A program made the translations under genes and the position numbers. From the NCBI GenBank assembly GCA_964485585.1, contig CAZAJT010000002.1:1-64000 (forward strand): a DNA stretch of 64,000 bases. Reading direction: 5' to 3'. The notes beneath the pieces are model-generated. The model worked only from the letters and a program-made list of their open reading frames with translations. It ran no database searches and was not told the DNA's origin. Positions 1 through 9,025 of this stretch are shown piece by piece (the stretch's first letter is position 1; every line of letters begins with the position of its first letter). The stretch comes from CAZAJT01 sp964485585. GTDB taxonomy: Bacteria > Patescibacteriota > Microgenomatia > UBA1406 > GWC2-37-13.

Positions 1-84
1 AAAAGAGCAAGATGTGCTTGATTGGAAAATAGTTTATAAAAAATCTTTTGACAATTAGTCCATAGTGCAAAAGTCGTCTTCTCA

Positions 85-93
85 TGATATACT
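85..93 (+). promoter_or_regulatory. Extended -10 promoter of the GH1 gene
   Basis: TG at 85-86 plus TATACT at 88-93 form an extended -10 element. The start codon follows 15 nt later, so the 5' leader would be only about 8 nt. No Shine-Dalgarno sequence lies between. A TTGACA at 48-53 is too far upstream to be its -35 box. Confidence 0.55.
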
Positions 94-108
94 CGCATCA
101 ATCTAACT

Positions 109-1455
109 ATGGAACGAAATGGAGCCATCAGACGGTTTCCGCAAGGTTTTCTCTGGGGAAGCGGAACATCTGCATATCAGGTTGAAGGCGATGCATCTCG
201 TGTGCGTAAAACTGATTGGGACGCATATATCCAGAATCATCCTGAAAGACAAGTGCTTCTTCCCGGTGAAATTGGACCGAACTGGTGGACAGAAGACCAG
301 GCTGAGGCAGATTTCGAACGGATGGCACAGTTGGGTCTCAATGCCCAGCGATTTGGCATAGAATGGGCGCGCATCATGCCAGAACCTCGCACAGTAAGCC
401 ACGAAGCGATCGGAAGGTATCGTCGGATGGTTAACAAACTTCATCAACTGGGAATTGCTCCCCTCATTACTCTTAACCACTTTACGCTTCCTGCGTGGTT
501 TGCACAGCAAGGCGGATGGGAAGAATCGAATAACCTCCCCCATTTTCGGGAATACGCAAAAGTACTGGCAAATGAATTTGGTGATGTTCCTCATTGGCTT
601 ACTATCAATGAACCAACAATGACAATAACGTTAAGTTATGCGTCAGGCGCATGGCCACCGGGAAAACAAAACCCGAAAGCTGCACTGCAGGTATATCACA
701 ATCTTGTTGGTGCAAATAATGTAGCTTACGAGGAACTCAAAAAAACTCTCCCTGATGCACAGATTGGCAGTGCAAATGCCATTATCTGGCTTATGCCGAA
801 AAATCCTCATTCTCCTGCCGATCAGATTATCACCCGTATTTATAATCATTTTTTCAACCTTGACTATCTGAAAAGGACTGCTCAGCATATGGACTTTACC
901 GGTGTTAATTACTATTTCGGATACCATGTAAAGTTTAAGCCGGGATTACAATTTTCTGTACGACCGCCGGGATTAATTGAGCGATTCCCATTCGCTCAGT
1001 TCTTTAAGCCTGAAGGAGTCGAAAGCGATTTGGGATACCCCAGTACTCCTGAATTTTTTCTTGATGCGCTCTATCACCTTAACAAAAGATTCAAAAAACC
1101 TATTCTTATTACAGAAAATGGAATCGCTGATAAAGAAGATCAGTACCGTGCGTTATATATGCTTACCCATCTTGTTGCATTACATGAGGCAGTGCAAAGA
1201 GGGATTGATGTAAGAGGCTATTACCATTGGTCAACGGTTGATAATCAAGAACTCATGGAAGGATTTAAATGGCGTTTTGGGCTGCTTGCGATGGATGCGA
1301 AGCAACCTGAGCGAACTATCCGCCTGAGTGCCCGACTCTATGAAGAAATAGCTCGATCAAACGCGATCGATGTAGGAACATTTGCGAGGCAGTATCTTAC
1401 TCCGGAGCAACAGATGAATACACAAAGAATTATTGCAAGACTAGAGATGCAATAA
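109..1455 (+). CDS. GH1 family beta-glucosidase
   Basis: Retaining glycoside hydrolase of family 1, 448 residues, the usual length. It should release glucose or another sugar from beta-linked di- or oligosaccharides. The N-terminal family motif FLWGSGTSAYQVEG is present. The acid/base Glu is E168 in TINEP, and the nucleophile is E336 in ITENG. There is no signal peptide, so it is probably cytoplasmic and acts on imported sugar. A SemiSWEET-type transporter lies further along the window, but no direct link is visible. Its 3' end overlaps the convergent gene at 1430-2074 by 26 bp. The exact substrate cannot be read from sequence. Confidence 0.93.
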   Translation: MERNGAIRRFPQGFLWGSGTSAYQVEGDASRVRKTDWDAYIQNHPERQVLLPGEIGPNWWTEDQAEADFERMAQLGLNAQRFGIEWARIMPEPRTVSHEAIGRYRRMVNKLHQLGIAPLITLNHFTLPAWFAQQGGWEESNNLPHFREYAKVLANEFGDVPHWLTINEPTMTITLSYASGAWPPGKQNPKAALQVYHNLVGANNVAYEELKKTLPDAQIGSANAIIWLMPKNPHSPADQIITRIYNHFFNLDYLKRTAQHMDFTGVNYYFGYHVKFKPGLQFSVRPPGLIERFPFAQFFKPEGVESDLGYPSTPEFFLDALYHLNKRFKKPILITENGIADKEDQYRALYMLTHLVALHEAVQRGIDVRGYYHWSTVDNQELMEGFKWRFGLLAMDAKQPERTIRLSARLYEEIARSNAIDVGTFARQYLTPEQQMNTQRIIARLEMQ

Positions 1456-2074
1456 ACTGTTCTACCGCATCCAACTCCTCAGTTACTGACATTGTGTTCG
1501 CATTGAGTCTAAGTATTGGTATACCGTATGAGGTATGAGCGATTTGAACTAACTCTGTAATATATTTTGATTCTTCAATGTGTTTGCCGGCGATTCCTTC
1601 TTTTGTCACTCCATGCACTGGTGTTTCAAAGAGAAAAATGGCATCAAGTACTTGAAAGTAATTCTTCTTAACATCTTCTAATATTGTTTTCACATTGTTT
1701 GTCAATACTTCATTCTCTTTGAATTTTTCACAAACTAGCCGAATATGCACAATGAGTGAAAGCACTGATCTATTGAGGAAAACAGTCAATCCTTTTTTCT
1801 TTCGTTTTATTGCTGCTTCCTGTTGAGACTGAACTATTTTGATATATCGCTGAATGACATCTTTCGAAAGAACAGGAGATTCCAGCATTAGCATCATATT
1901 AATTTTCGCATCACCAAGAATTTCCTGAGATTTTTTATTGAGCAGTTTATTTTCAATATGATTCTGTGAAGGACCGCCACGCATTACATAATAGCCATTT
2001 ACCGCAATACAATCAAGAAGTGTATTTTTTCCGCTCCCTGTCCCGCCCTCTACTGCAAACAGTCTCCCCTTCAT
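1430..2074 (-). CDS. P-loop NTPase, nucleoside/thymidylate-kinase-like
   Basis: Protein of 214 residues starting with a P-loop, GGTGSGKNT, about ten residues in. The position after the invariant Lys is Asn-Thr instead of the usual Ser/Thr. A later FLNRSVLS stretch resembles the DR-x-x-S motif of thymidylate and deoxynucleoside kinases, but with Asn in place of Asp. It begins 12 nt after the groEL stop and probably shares the groESL transcript. A kinase fold is likely. Substrate and activity are uncertain because both motifs depart from consensus. It could be a dNMP/dNK-like kinase or an AAA_28-type ATPase. Confidence 0.6.
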   Translation of the reverse strand: MKGRLFAVEGGTGSGKNTLLDCIAVNGYYVMRGGPSQNHIENKLLNKKSQEILGDAKINMMLMLESPVLSKDVIQRYIKIVQSQQEAAIKRKKKGLTVFLNRSVLSLIVHIRLVCEKFKENEVLTNNVKTILEDVKKNYFQVLDAIFLFETPVHGVTKEGIAGKHIEESKYITELVQIAHTSYGIPILRLNANTMSVTEELDAVEQFIASLVLQ

Positions 2075-2086
2075 AAATAGGATGCA

Positions 2087-3724
<1,638 letters not shown>

Positions 3725-3744
3725 TTAATGATAACTTTTAATAA

Positions 3745-4050
3745 TCAACTACTAACAACAGCCATAATATCTTTCTGCTCGATAAGCAACCATTCTTCAC
3801 CGTCAACTTTTACTTCATTTCCTCCCCATTTTTTATAGAGCACTTTCTGCCCGACCTTCACAATCACTGGCATCTTTTCGCCGTCCTCATTGAATCCCCC
3901 TGGCCCAATAGCCATAATCTCACCGATCTGCGGTTTTTCTTTTGCAGTATCGGGAAGTACGATACCCGAGGGAGTTTTTTGTTCCTGTTCTACAGGACGA
4001 ACTAGTACATAAGCAAAGAGAGGTTGAATATTGTGACTTTTTTTTGCCAT
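3745..4050 (-). CDS. groES: Co-chaperonin GroES (Hsp10)
   Basis: Ring-shaped lid of the chaperonin, 101 residues. The mobile-loop region with KTPSGIVLPDTA, then GPGG and the final DIMAV motif fit the family well. First gene of groES-groEL. It has a leader of about 50 nt beginning with an inverted repeat, and no Shine-Dalgarno motif before the ATG. Divergent from the Lon-like ATPase gene. Confidence 0.97.
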   Translation of the reverse strand: MAKKSHNIQPLFAYVLVRPVEQEQKTPSGIVLPDTAKEKPQIGEIMAIGPGGFNEDGEKMPVIVKVGQKVLYKKWGGNEVKVDGEEWLLIEQKDIMAVVSS

Positions 4051-4077
4051 AGATATTTATCAATAAAACTTATAAAC

Positions 4078-4102
4078 TGAAAATTAACTGTGCCAATTTT
4101 CA
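4078..4102 (-). promoter_or_regulatory. CIRCE-like inverted repeat in groESL leader
   Basis: Perfect 8-bp arms TGAAAATT (4078-4085) and AATTTTCA (4095-4102) are separated by 9 nt. It starts at the predicted transcription start and covers the first part of the leader. HrcA's CIRCE element (9-bp arms, 9-nt spacer) has the same geometry and position, but its sequence is different. Inferred operator for groESL. Confidence 0.55.
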
Positions 4103-4105
4103 CTT

Positions 4106-4134
4106 ATCATAATAAATCCTTTTGATTTTGTCAA
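4106..4134 (-). promoter_or_regulatory. groESL promoter
   Basis: On the minus strand, a perfect -35 TTGACA (4129-4134), a 17-nt spacer and -10 TATGAT (4106-4111). This is one of the best sigma-70 promoters in the window. The expected transcription start is at about 4099. Confidence 0.8.
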
Positions 4135-4143
4135 GAGGTTAGT

Positions 4144-4149
4144 TATACT
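4144..4149 (+). promoter_or_regulatory. -10 element of the Lon-like ATPase gene
   Basis: TATACT ends 9 nt before the ATG at 4159, with a weak -35-like TTGATT at 4122-4127. The mRNA would be leaderless or nearly so. It lies back to back with the groESL promoter, so the two may be co-regulated. Confidence 0.55.
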
Positions 4150-4158
4150 GCTAATTCC

Positions 4159-5390
4159 ATGGATAACCAATCAACTTTATCAGAAATAGAAAGGCTAAAG
4201 GTTCGTTTGCAACAGACCCAGCTCCCTGCTAATTTGATGGAAAAAGCACAGCAGCAGATCGAGCGCATAGCACTCGGATTTAAGTATGGGGGAAATCTTT
4301 CGCAACTCGATATTACTACTAAATACATTGACTGGATTGCGAGTTTACCGTGGAGCATGAAAACACAAGATGTGTTGGATATTACCAAGGCAAAACAGGT
4401 ACTGGATAAAAATCATTTTGGCCTGGAGAAAATAAAAACCCGGGTGCTCGAATATTTGTCTGTCTTGATAGTACAAAGGAGGCAACTTCAGTCTACGATA
4501 TTTCATGCTCCTTCCTTATTTTTTGTAGGTCTGGTTGGCACCGGTAAAACTACTTTTGCTTCTTCAGTCGCCGAAGCGCTGGGCAGGAANNNNNNNNNNG
4601 CGCCTTCCTCGAGAAGCGCAAGCCCGACTTCCGCAAGTTCGCCGGCAGTTGAAGCCCAGCACGCACGGAACGACATGCTCGCGTTGACCAACGTCCAGAT
4701 CGTCTACGACAACACCATCGAGGCGGTGCGCGAGGTGTCGCTCACCCTCGCCGCGCCGAAGCGCTGGGCAGGAAATTCATACGCATTCCCTTTGGCGGCC
4801 TCTCATCAGCGCTTGATCTGCGGGGTCAATCAAAAACTTCACCGGAAGCAGAGCCGGGAATGATCATCCGGGCTCTTCGGAGAGCCGGTACAAGAAATCC
4901 TGTCATTCTTCTGGACGAACTTGACCGCATTACTCCGGAATCACGAGCGGCTATCATGGGAGTACTCATTGAATTGTTGGATCTCGGGCAGAATCAAAAT
5001 TTTACCGATTACTTTATTGATTATCCGTTTGACCTTTCTGAAGTACTCTTTATTGCAACGGCAAACAATACCAATACCATATCAACTGCGGTCATGGATC
5101 GACTTGAAGTGATACAAATGCCCTCATACACTGATGAAGAAAAAATTGCGATAGCAAAAAATTTTGTGCTTCCGAGGTTGCTACGCGACGTGGGTTTAAC
5201 TTCCCAACAAGTAGTTATCGATGATGCAATGTGGACAAAGATTGCACGTCCCTTGGGATTTGACGCAGGAATCCGTACGCTCGAGCGCACTGTCGAGGGC
5301 ATTGTGCGAAAAGCTGCATACAAAATCGTAAGCGGTCAGGGAACTCAGTTTATTATTAACGAACACAATATGAAGGAGTTTCTTGATTAG
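4159..5390 (+). CDS. Lon-like AAA+ ATPase without protease domain (split by an assembly artefact)
   Basis: The gene appears as two frames, 4159 onward and up to 5390. They join exactly when the 185 bases between the two copies of a 20-bp repeat (4570-4589, 4755-4774) are removed. The restored protein has 348 residues. It contains a short helical N-terminal part, Walker A GLVGTGKTT (about residue 125), Walker B VILLDELDRI (about 187), sensor-1 ATANN, a DRLEVI arginine-finger motif and sensor-2 GIRTLER. All match the AAA+ module of Lon. It ends at a TAG just where Lon's Ser/Lys protease domain would start, and the N-terminal LAN substrate-binding domain is also missing. It is probably an unfoldase or remodelling ATPase, not a protease by itself. 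Divergent from groESL. A hairpin TAGCC-ATC-GGCTA spans its stop codon. Confidence 0.85.
4570..4774. other. Chimeric insert at a scaffold gap (likely contaminant)
   Basis: Ten Ns (4590-4599) and about 155 bases of very G+C-rich DNA sit between two identical 20-bp copies at 4570-4589 and 4755-4774. The insert encodes the end of an enoyl-CoA-hydratase-like protein (AFLEKRKPDFRKFAGS, stop) followed by a new start, MLALTNVQIVYDN, resembling a LivF-type ABC ATPase. Both look like genes of a high-GC bacterium. Removing 185 bases restores the Lon-like frame, so this is read as a gap-filling error. Confidence 0.88.
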
Positions 5391-5401
5391 CCATCGGCTA
5401 C

Positions 5402-5875
5402 TCACGTATATCTATCAGCAACTTTCGAGGCGCCGAAAGAATCTGGTTTAATGCGCACTTCATAGCCATTTCCCCGTATCATACCGCTCACCTCATGAAT
5501 CATGTCTCTTGTCTCACCGTTGGGACCGATATCAACATGGATCTGAATATCATATTTCGCGATACCGTTGAGCTTAAAAAAGGAAACGAAATCCTCGGAA
5601 GCTTCAAGCGAGCTTGTTGCCTCCATGTAAATCCGTTCTTTTAGGCTAATTTTTCTCTTAAGAATATCACGCTTCCAGAAGTAGATTCCTCCAAAACCAA
5701 TACGATGAATGATGATTGCAGTCACAAAGTCGTATGAACCAGACTTTGTCTTCTGAGAATCGCTTCCTACGATAACTTCATAGCGTGCTTTTTTATCCTG
5801 AGCCATGTAGCGAGAGATAAGATTCTTCATCGCCGCAAGATCTACTTTTCCATGCGTTGGGCTTTCGTAAAACAT
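5402..5875 (-). CDS. YkuK (DUF458) family RNase H-like protein
   Basis: Protein of 157 residues with the family's opening ESPTHGKVDL, the VIVGSDSQ strand (a first acidic position of an RNase H-like fold) and HVDIGPNGETRDM later on. The family is predicted to be RNase H-like nucleases, and its substrate is not known. It converges with the Lon-like ATPase gene, with only 11 nt between the stop codons. No operon partner. Confidence 0.75.
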   Translation of the reverse strand: MFYESPTHGKVDLAAMKNLISRYMAQDKKARYEVIVGSDSQKTKSGSYDFVTAIIIHRIGFGGIYFWKRDILKRKISLKERIYMEATSSLEASEDFVSFFKLNGIAKYDIQIHVDIGPNGETRDMIHEVSGMIRGNGYEVRIKPDSFGASKVADRYT

Positions 5876-5931
5876 ACAATATAGCTAGGGTATATTTTAC
5901 CATATTTTGGCCGTAAGTGATGCACTGGGTT

Positions 5932-5940
5932 TGATATAAT
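5932..5940 (+). promoter_or_regulatory. Extended -10 promoter of the tRNA pair
   Basis: TG (5932-5933) plus TATAAT (5935-5940) lie 15 nt before the tRNA-Cys 5' end, leaving a pre-tRNA leader of about 9 nt. The second tRNA follows after 9 nt, so both are probably co-transcribed. Confidence 0.7.
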
Positions 5941-5955
5941 GTTAGGTGGAGATTT

Positions 5956-6030
5956 GGCGCGTTGGCGAAGGGGTAACGCGGGTGTCTGCAAAACACCTAT
6001 GCGCCGGTTCAACTCCGGCACGCGCCTCCA
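5956..6030 (+). tRNA. tRNA-Cys (GCA)
   Basis: The acceptor stem GGCGCGT pairs with ACGCGCC. The anticodon stem GGTGT/ACACC holds the loop CTGCAAA with anticodon GCA, and the T arm is GCCGG/CCGGC. The discriminator is T and CCA is encoded. The D stem is short (GCG/CGC). Confidence 0.95.
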
Positions 6031-6039
6031 TTCATTGAA

Positions 6040-6123
6040 GGAGGGTTGGCCGAGCGGTTTATGGCGCAAGTCTTGAAAACTTGTGGACGAAAGTCCTCAC
6101 AGGTTCGAATCCTGTACCCTCCG
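6040..6123 (+). tRNA. tRNA-Ser (TGA)
   Basis: The acceptor stem GGAGGGT pairs with ACCCTCC. The anticodon stem CAAGT/ACTTG holds the loop CTTGAAA with anticodon TGA. A long variable arm (TGGAC...GTCC) and discriminator G73 are typical of tRNA-Ser. CCA is not encoded (CCT follows), unlike the neighbouring tRNA-Cys. Confidence 0.95.
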
Positions 6124-6184
6124 CCTTCACCCGCCACGGTGGGATTCGGCAAGACAAAGTCCGCCAAACGAACGAAAGGGGACT

Positions 6185-7474
6185 TCAATGTTTCGATATA
6201 GTCTCACTAAATTCATCTTCGGATAATAATTTTCTTTGTAAAACTACCTCACGTAATGTTTTGTTTTTCCTGACTGCCTCTTTCACGATGTCGCTCATTA
6301 GGTCGTAGCCAAATCGGGGGGCAAGGAGAGTGGCGTATACCATTGAGTTCTCGAGTAATTCCTCGCATCGTTTTTCATCAGCCTGAAGAATAGCGATACA
6401 TTTTTGAGCAAACAGTTCAATTACCGCGGTAGAGACTTTGATCATACTTATAAGGGAATCAGCGAGAATAGGGAACATAATGGCAAGCTCGAGATGTGAA
6501 TCACGCGCTGCTTCATGAATAGTAATGTTATTGCCATAGACATAATGGAATAATTGACTTACTGTTTCAGGAATTACCGGATTTACTTTTCCCGGCATGA
6601 TTGATGATCCGGGCTGTAAAGGTTGTAAAATAATTTCGCCAATTCCTCCGCGTGGACCACTGGATAAAAAACGTATGTCAGCTGCGATTTTACAAAGATC
6701 AAGACAAAAAATAGTGATAACAGAACTCAGATAGCAAAAGTCTGATTGACTGCTGGTGTGCGACATGAAGTTTTTCGCCGGTTTTACAGTCAAACCAGTA
6801 TTGGTGCGAAGAATTTCATAGATTGTTTGAACATAATGTTCTGGCGCATTTATACCATTTCCTATGGCTGTCCCTCCAAGATTCAATTCATATAAATAAC
6901 GAGACGCCTCTACAATGCGCTGTTTATTGCGACTAATAATATCACGGTATGATTGCAGTTCTTCGCCAAGAGTCATTGGTAAAGCATCTTGAATATGGGT
7001 TCTTCCCAACTTCTTCACATTGCTAAACTCGTCCGCTTTATCCGTGAATGTTTCTACAAGATTTTCTATGCTTTTCAGCATGGGTTTCAATAAACGCAGA
7101 CACGCTACTTTCAAAGCTGATGGAACTACATCATTCGTTGACTGCGACATGTTTACGTCATCATTAGGGTGCACCTTCGCCAGGTGAGCAATTACCTCAT
7201 TGACATTCATATTGATAGAGGTACCTGCCCCTCCCTGGAGAGCAATGGTTACAAACTGGTTATCGTATGCGCCTTTCAATGTAATATCACATGCTTGTAC
7301 GATAGCTTTGACCATTTTTTTATCCATCAAACCAAGTTTTCCGTGAGTAAGCGCCGCCGCTTTTTTGACCTCGACTATGGCGTAGATTAATTCCTTTTGG
7401 GCTGTATGGAGTGGTATGGAAAAGTTTTCCAGGGCTTGCTCTGTTTGTCTACCATAAAGTTTCTTCTTTTTCAT
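6185..7474 (-). CDS. Aspartate ammonia-lyase / fumarase class II family lyase
   Basis: Protein of 429 residues in the aspartase/fumarase superfamily, which eliminates ammonia or water to give fumarate. Seen: YGRQTEQALENF near the N-terminus, GGAGTSINMNVNEVIA, GRTHIQDALPMTLG and the catalytic loop GSSIMPGKVNPVIPE. NPVIPE is closer to aspartase than to fumarase, while the Gly in MPGK is fumarase-like, so the substrate is only probably aspartate. It is about 40 residues shorter at the N-terminus than E. coli AspA. A TAATAT element ends 6 nt before the ATG. Confidence 0.85.
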   Translation of the reverse strand: MKKKKLYGRQTEQALENFSIPLHTAQKELIYAIVEVKKAAALTHGKLGLMDKKMVKAIVQACDITLKGAYDNQFVTIALQGGAGTSINMNVNEVIAHLAKVHPNDDVNMSQSTNDVVPSALKVACLRLLKPMLKSIENLVETFTDKADEFSNVKKLGRTHIQDALPMTLGEELQSYRDIISRNKQRIVEASRYLYELNLGGTAIGNGINAPEHYVQTIYEILRTNTGLTVKPAKNFMSHTSSQSDFCYLSSVITIFCLDLCKIAADIRFLSSGPRGGIGEIILQPLQPGSSIMPGKVNPVIPETVSQLFHYVYGNNITIHEAARDSHLELAIMFPILADSLISMIKVSTAVIELFAQKCIAILQADEKRCEELLENSMVYATLLAPRFGYDLMSDIVKEAVRKNKTLREVVLQRKLLSEDEFSETISKH

Positions 7475-7480
7475 TTGTTA

Positions 7481-7486
7481 ATATTA
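7481..7486 (-). promoter_or_regulatory. -10 element of the lyase gene
   Basis: On the minus strand TAATAT ends 6 nt before the ATG at 7474. This fits the leaderless spacing seen elsewhere in the window. Confidence 0.4.
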
Positions 7487-7509
7487 TTGCTCACCTATTC
7501 TGGTAATTA

Positions 7510-7515
7510 TATAAT
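7510..7515 (+). promoter_or_regulatory. -10 element before the mutY-like fragment
   Basis: A perfect TATAAT ends 8 nt before the ATG at 7524. The promoter of the broken gene therefore still looks intact. Confidence 0.5.
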
Positions 7516-7523
7516 AACTTTCT

Positions 7524-7658
7524 ATGATTGCAGATAAAAATCGTACGCAAGTATTTATCCGCACAATCATACAATACTACAAAAGAAACCGACGTGATTT
7601 GCCATGGAGAAAAACGAGAGATCCTTATAAAATTCTCTCGAGCTTAAAACACCATTAG
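7524..7658 (+). pseudogene. 5' remnant of a mutY-like adenine glycosylase gene
   Basis: A 44-codon frame not long enough for standard ORF lists. Its residues 22-38, ending RDLPWRKTRDPYKIL, match the start of the intact MutY-like protein at 9793 (RDLPWRKTTDPYKIL) and then break off into SSLKHH and a stop. The catalytic Glu and everything after it are missing. At DNA level the two copies are clearly diverged, so this is not a recent duplication. Probably a decayed paralogue or the scar of a rearrangement that placed 7737-9803 between fragment and full gene. The rest of 7475-7736 holds no further gene. Confidence 0.75.
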
Positions 7659-7722
7659 AAGTTATTCAGTTGTCGCAAATGTCATGAGAGATTAAGCTCT
7701 CCTCCCATTAACCTCGGTTTTT

Positions 7723-7731
7723 TGTTATGAT
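7723..7731 (+). promoter_or_regulatory. Extended -10 promoter of the SemiSWEET gene
   Basis: TG (7723-7724) plus TATGAT (7726-7731) end 5 nt before the ATG at 7737, or 11 nt before the second ATG at 7743. Leaderless transcript expected. Confidence 0.55.
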
Positions 7732-7736
7732 GATTT

Positions 7737-8054
7737 ATGTCAATGTTCTATTCTACGAGACACGCAAGGAGAAAAGTATTCCGGAAAAATAACTCGATTG
7801 CGGGACTTCTGAGTAGTTTTATCTATCTTATCGCGATAATAGCTCCCATCATGACTCTGCCCCAATTACTTGAAGTCTGGAAAAATAAACAGGCAGCAAA
7901 TGTTTCAATGTCAACGTGGACTACGTATACCTTAGTATCCTTCTTTTGGCTTGTGTATGGCTTGCTCCATAAAGAAAAGCCGCTCGTCTTAGCAAATTCA
8001 ATGTTATTCGCGATAGATTTGTTCATCGTGGTAGGTCTTCTTTTGTACCGATAA
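7737..8054 (+). CDS. SemiSWEET-type sugar transporter (PQ-loop/MtN3 family)
   Basis: Protein of 105 residues with three membrane spans, the size of a bacterial SemiSWEET half-transporter that dimerises to move mono- or disaccharides down their gradient. The first span carries the PQ-loop motif (TLPQLLEVW at about residue 41), followed by NVSMSTW and WLVYGLLHKE. It has a short basic N-terminal extension (STRHARRKVFRK). Starts at 7737 or 7743 are both possible. The GH1 glucosidase at the start of the window could use imported sugar, but that link is inference. Confidence 0.8.
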   Translation: MSMFYSTRHARRKVFRKNNSIAGLLSSFIYLIAIIAPIMTLPQLLEVWKNKQAANVSMSTWTTYTLVSFFWLVYGLLHKEKPLVLANSMLFAIDLFIVVGLLLYR

Positions 8055-8082
8055 TCGTCGGCAATTCTTCTATGAAGTAGGA

Positions 8083-8088
8083 TATAAT
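8083..8088 (+). promoter_or_regulatory. -10 element of the ABC transporter operon
   Basis: Perfect TATAAT ending 7 nt before the ATG at 8096, with only T residues and one C between. Leaderless start expected. Confidence 0.6.
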
Positions 8089-8095
8089 TTTTTTC

Positions 8096-9025
8096 ATGGC
8101 GGATACTATTCTTGAAGTAAAACATTTGGTGAAAGAATTTAATTCCTTCCGTGCAGTTGATGATGTCTCATTCGTCATTCCACAAGGAAAAGTTATCGGT
8201 TTTTTAGGACCGAATGGTGCAGGAAAAACCACTACGATTCACATATTGCTTGGTATTATGTTGCCAACAGCAGGAAGTATTACATACTTTGGGAAAAATT
8301 TACGGGAACACCGACAGGAGATTCTAGATCGTATTAACTACACATCAGCCTATGCTTCGATGCAATGGCGATTAACCGTCGTGGAGAATTTACTAGTATT
8401 TGCAAAGTTATACCGTATTAAAAAACCGCAGCAGAAGATAGAAAACCTTGCTGAGCAACTTAACGCAACAGATCTCTTATACAGACCCCATGGTTCTTTG
8501 TCAGCAGGTCAGAAATCGCGGGTTAATCTTGTAAAATCCCTCCTGAATGACCCTGAACTCGTTCTTATGGATGAGCCGACAGCATCACTTGATCCTGATA
8601 TAGCAGATCGAATACTAACCGTTATAGAACGGATGAAGAAAGAGAGAGGATTAACCTTGCTTTATACCAGTCATAATATGGATGAGGTGGCACGCATCTG
8701 TGATGATGTTATCATTCTTGACCATGGTCGCATTGTTGCCCACGATACTCCTCTTGAGCTTACGAAGCGTATCCCAAATGCAAAGTTAATTCTTACATTT
8801 CAGGGCGACAAGCATGCGATCGGCGCTTACCTCGTTGAACATAATCACCGTTTTTATTTTATTAATGACTATATGGTGGATATTGATATTGAAGAAAAGT
8901 ATATTCCAAAAGTTATCTATGCGATGAGCAAGCTCACTATTTGGGTTACTGATATTGAAGTAAAGAAACCAGATCTTGAGGATGTTTTTTTACAAATTGC
9001 CCGTTCAGAAAAACATGTCGCTTGA
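8096..9025 (+). CDS. ABC-2 type exporter, ATPase subunit
   Basis: Protein of 309 residues with Walker A GPNGAGKTT (about residue 39), signature LSAGQKSR, Walker B LVLMDEPTASLD and an H-loop TSHNMDEV. The about 80-residue C-terminal extension is typical of drug, lipid or polysaccharide exporters of the ABC-2 class. The next gene, the permease, starts inside its last codons (11-bp overlap), so the two form one transporter. The cargo is unknown. Confidence 0.9.
   Translation: MADTILEVKHLVKEFNSFRAVDDVSFVIPQGKVIGFLGPNGAGKTTTIHILLGIMLPTAGSITYFGKNLREHRQEILDRINYTSAYASMQWRLTVVENLLVFAKLYRIKKPQQKIENLAEQLNATDLLYRPHGSLSAGQKSRVNLVKSLLNDPELVLMDEPTASLDPDIADRILTVIERMKKERGLTLLYTSHNMDEVARICDDVIILDHGRIVAHDTPLELTKRIPNAKLILTFQGDKHAIGAYLVEHNHRFYFINDYMVDIDIEEKYIPKVIYAMSKLTIWVTDIEVKKPDLEDVFLQIARSEKHVA

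Noticed and set aside
48..53. TTGACA as -35 box of the GH1 promoter
   Set aside because: It is 34 nt from the -10 element, far from the normal 17.
4503..4691. Open frames within the chimeric insert
   Set aside because: They run across Ns and contaminant-like DNA and belong to no gene of this genome.
6124..6184. AAGTCC...GGACTT pairing downstream of the tRNAs
   Set aside because: Long loop and no T-tract; not convincing as a terminator.
7688..7724. GAGAG-ATTAAG-CTCTC hairpin followed by a T-run before the SemiSWEET gene
   Set aside because: The T-run begins about 15 nt after the stem, so it does not form a standard intrinsic terminator.
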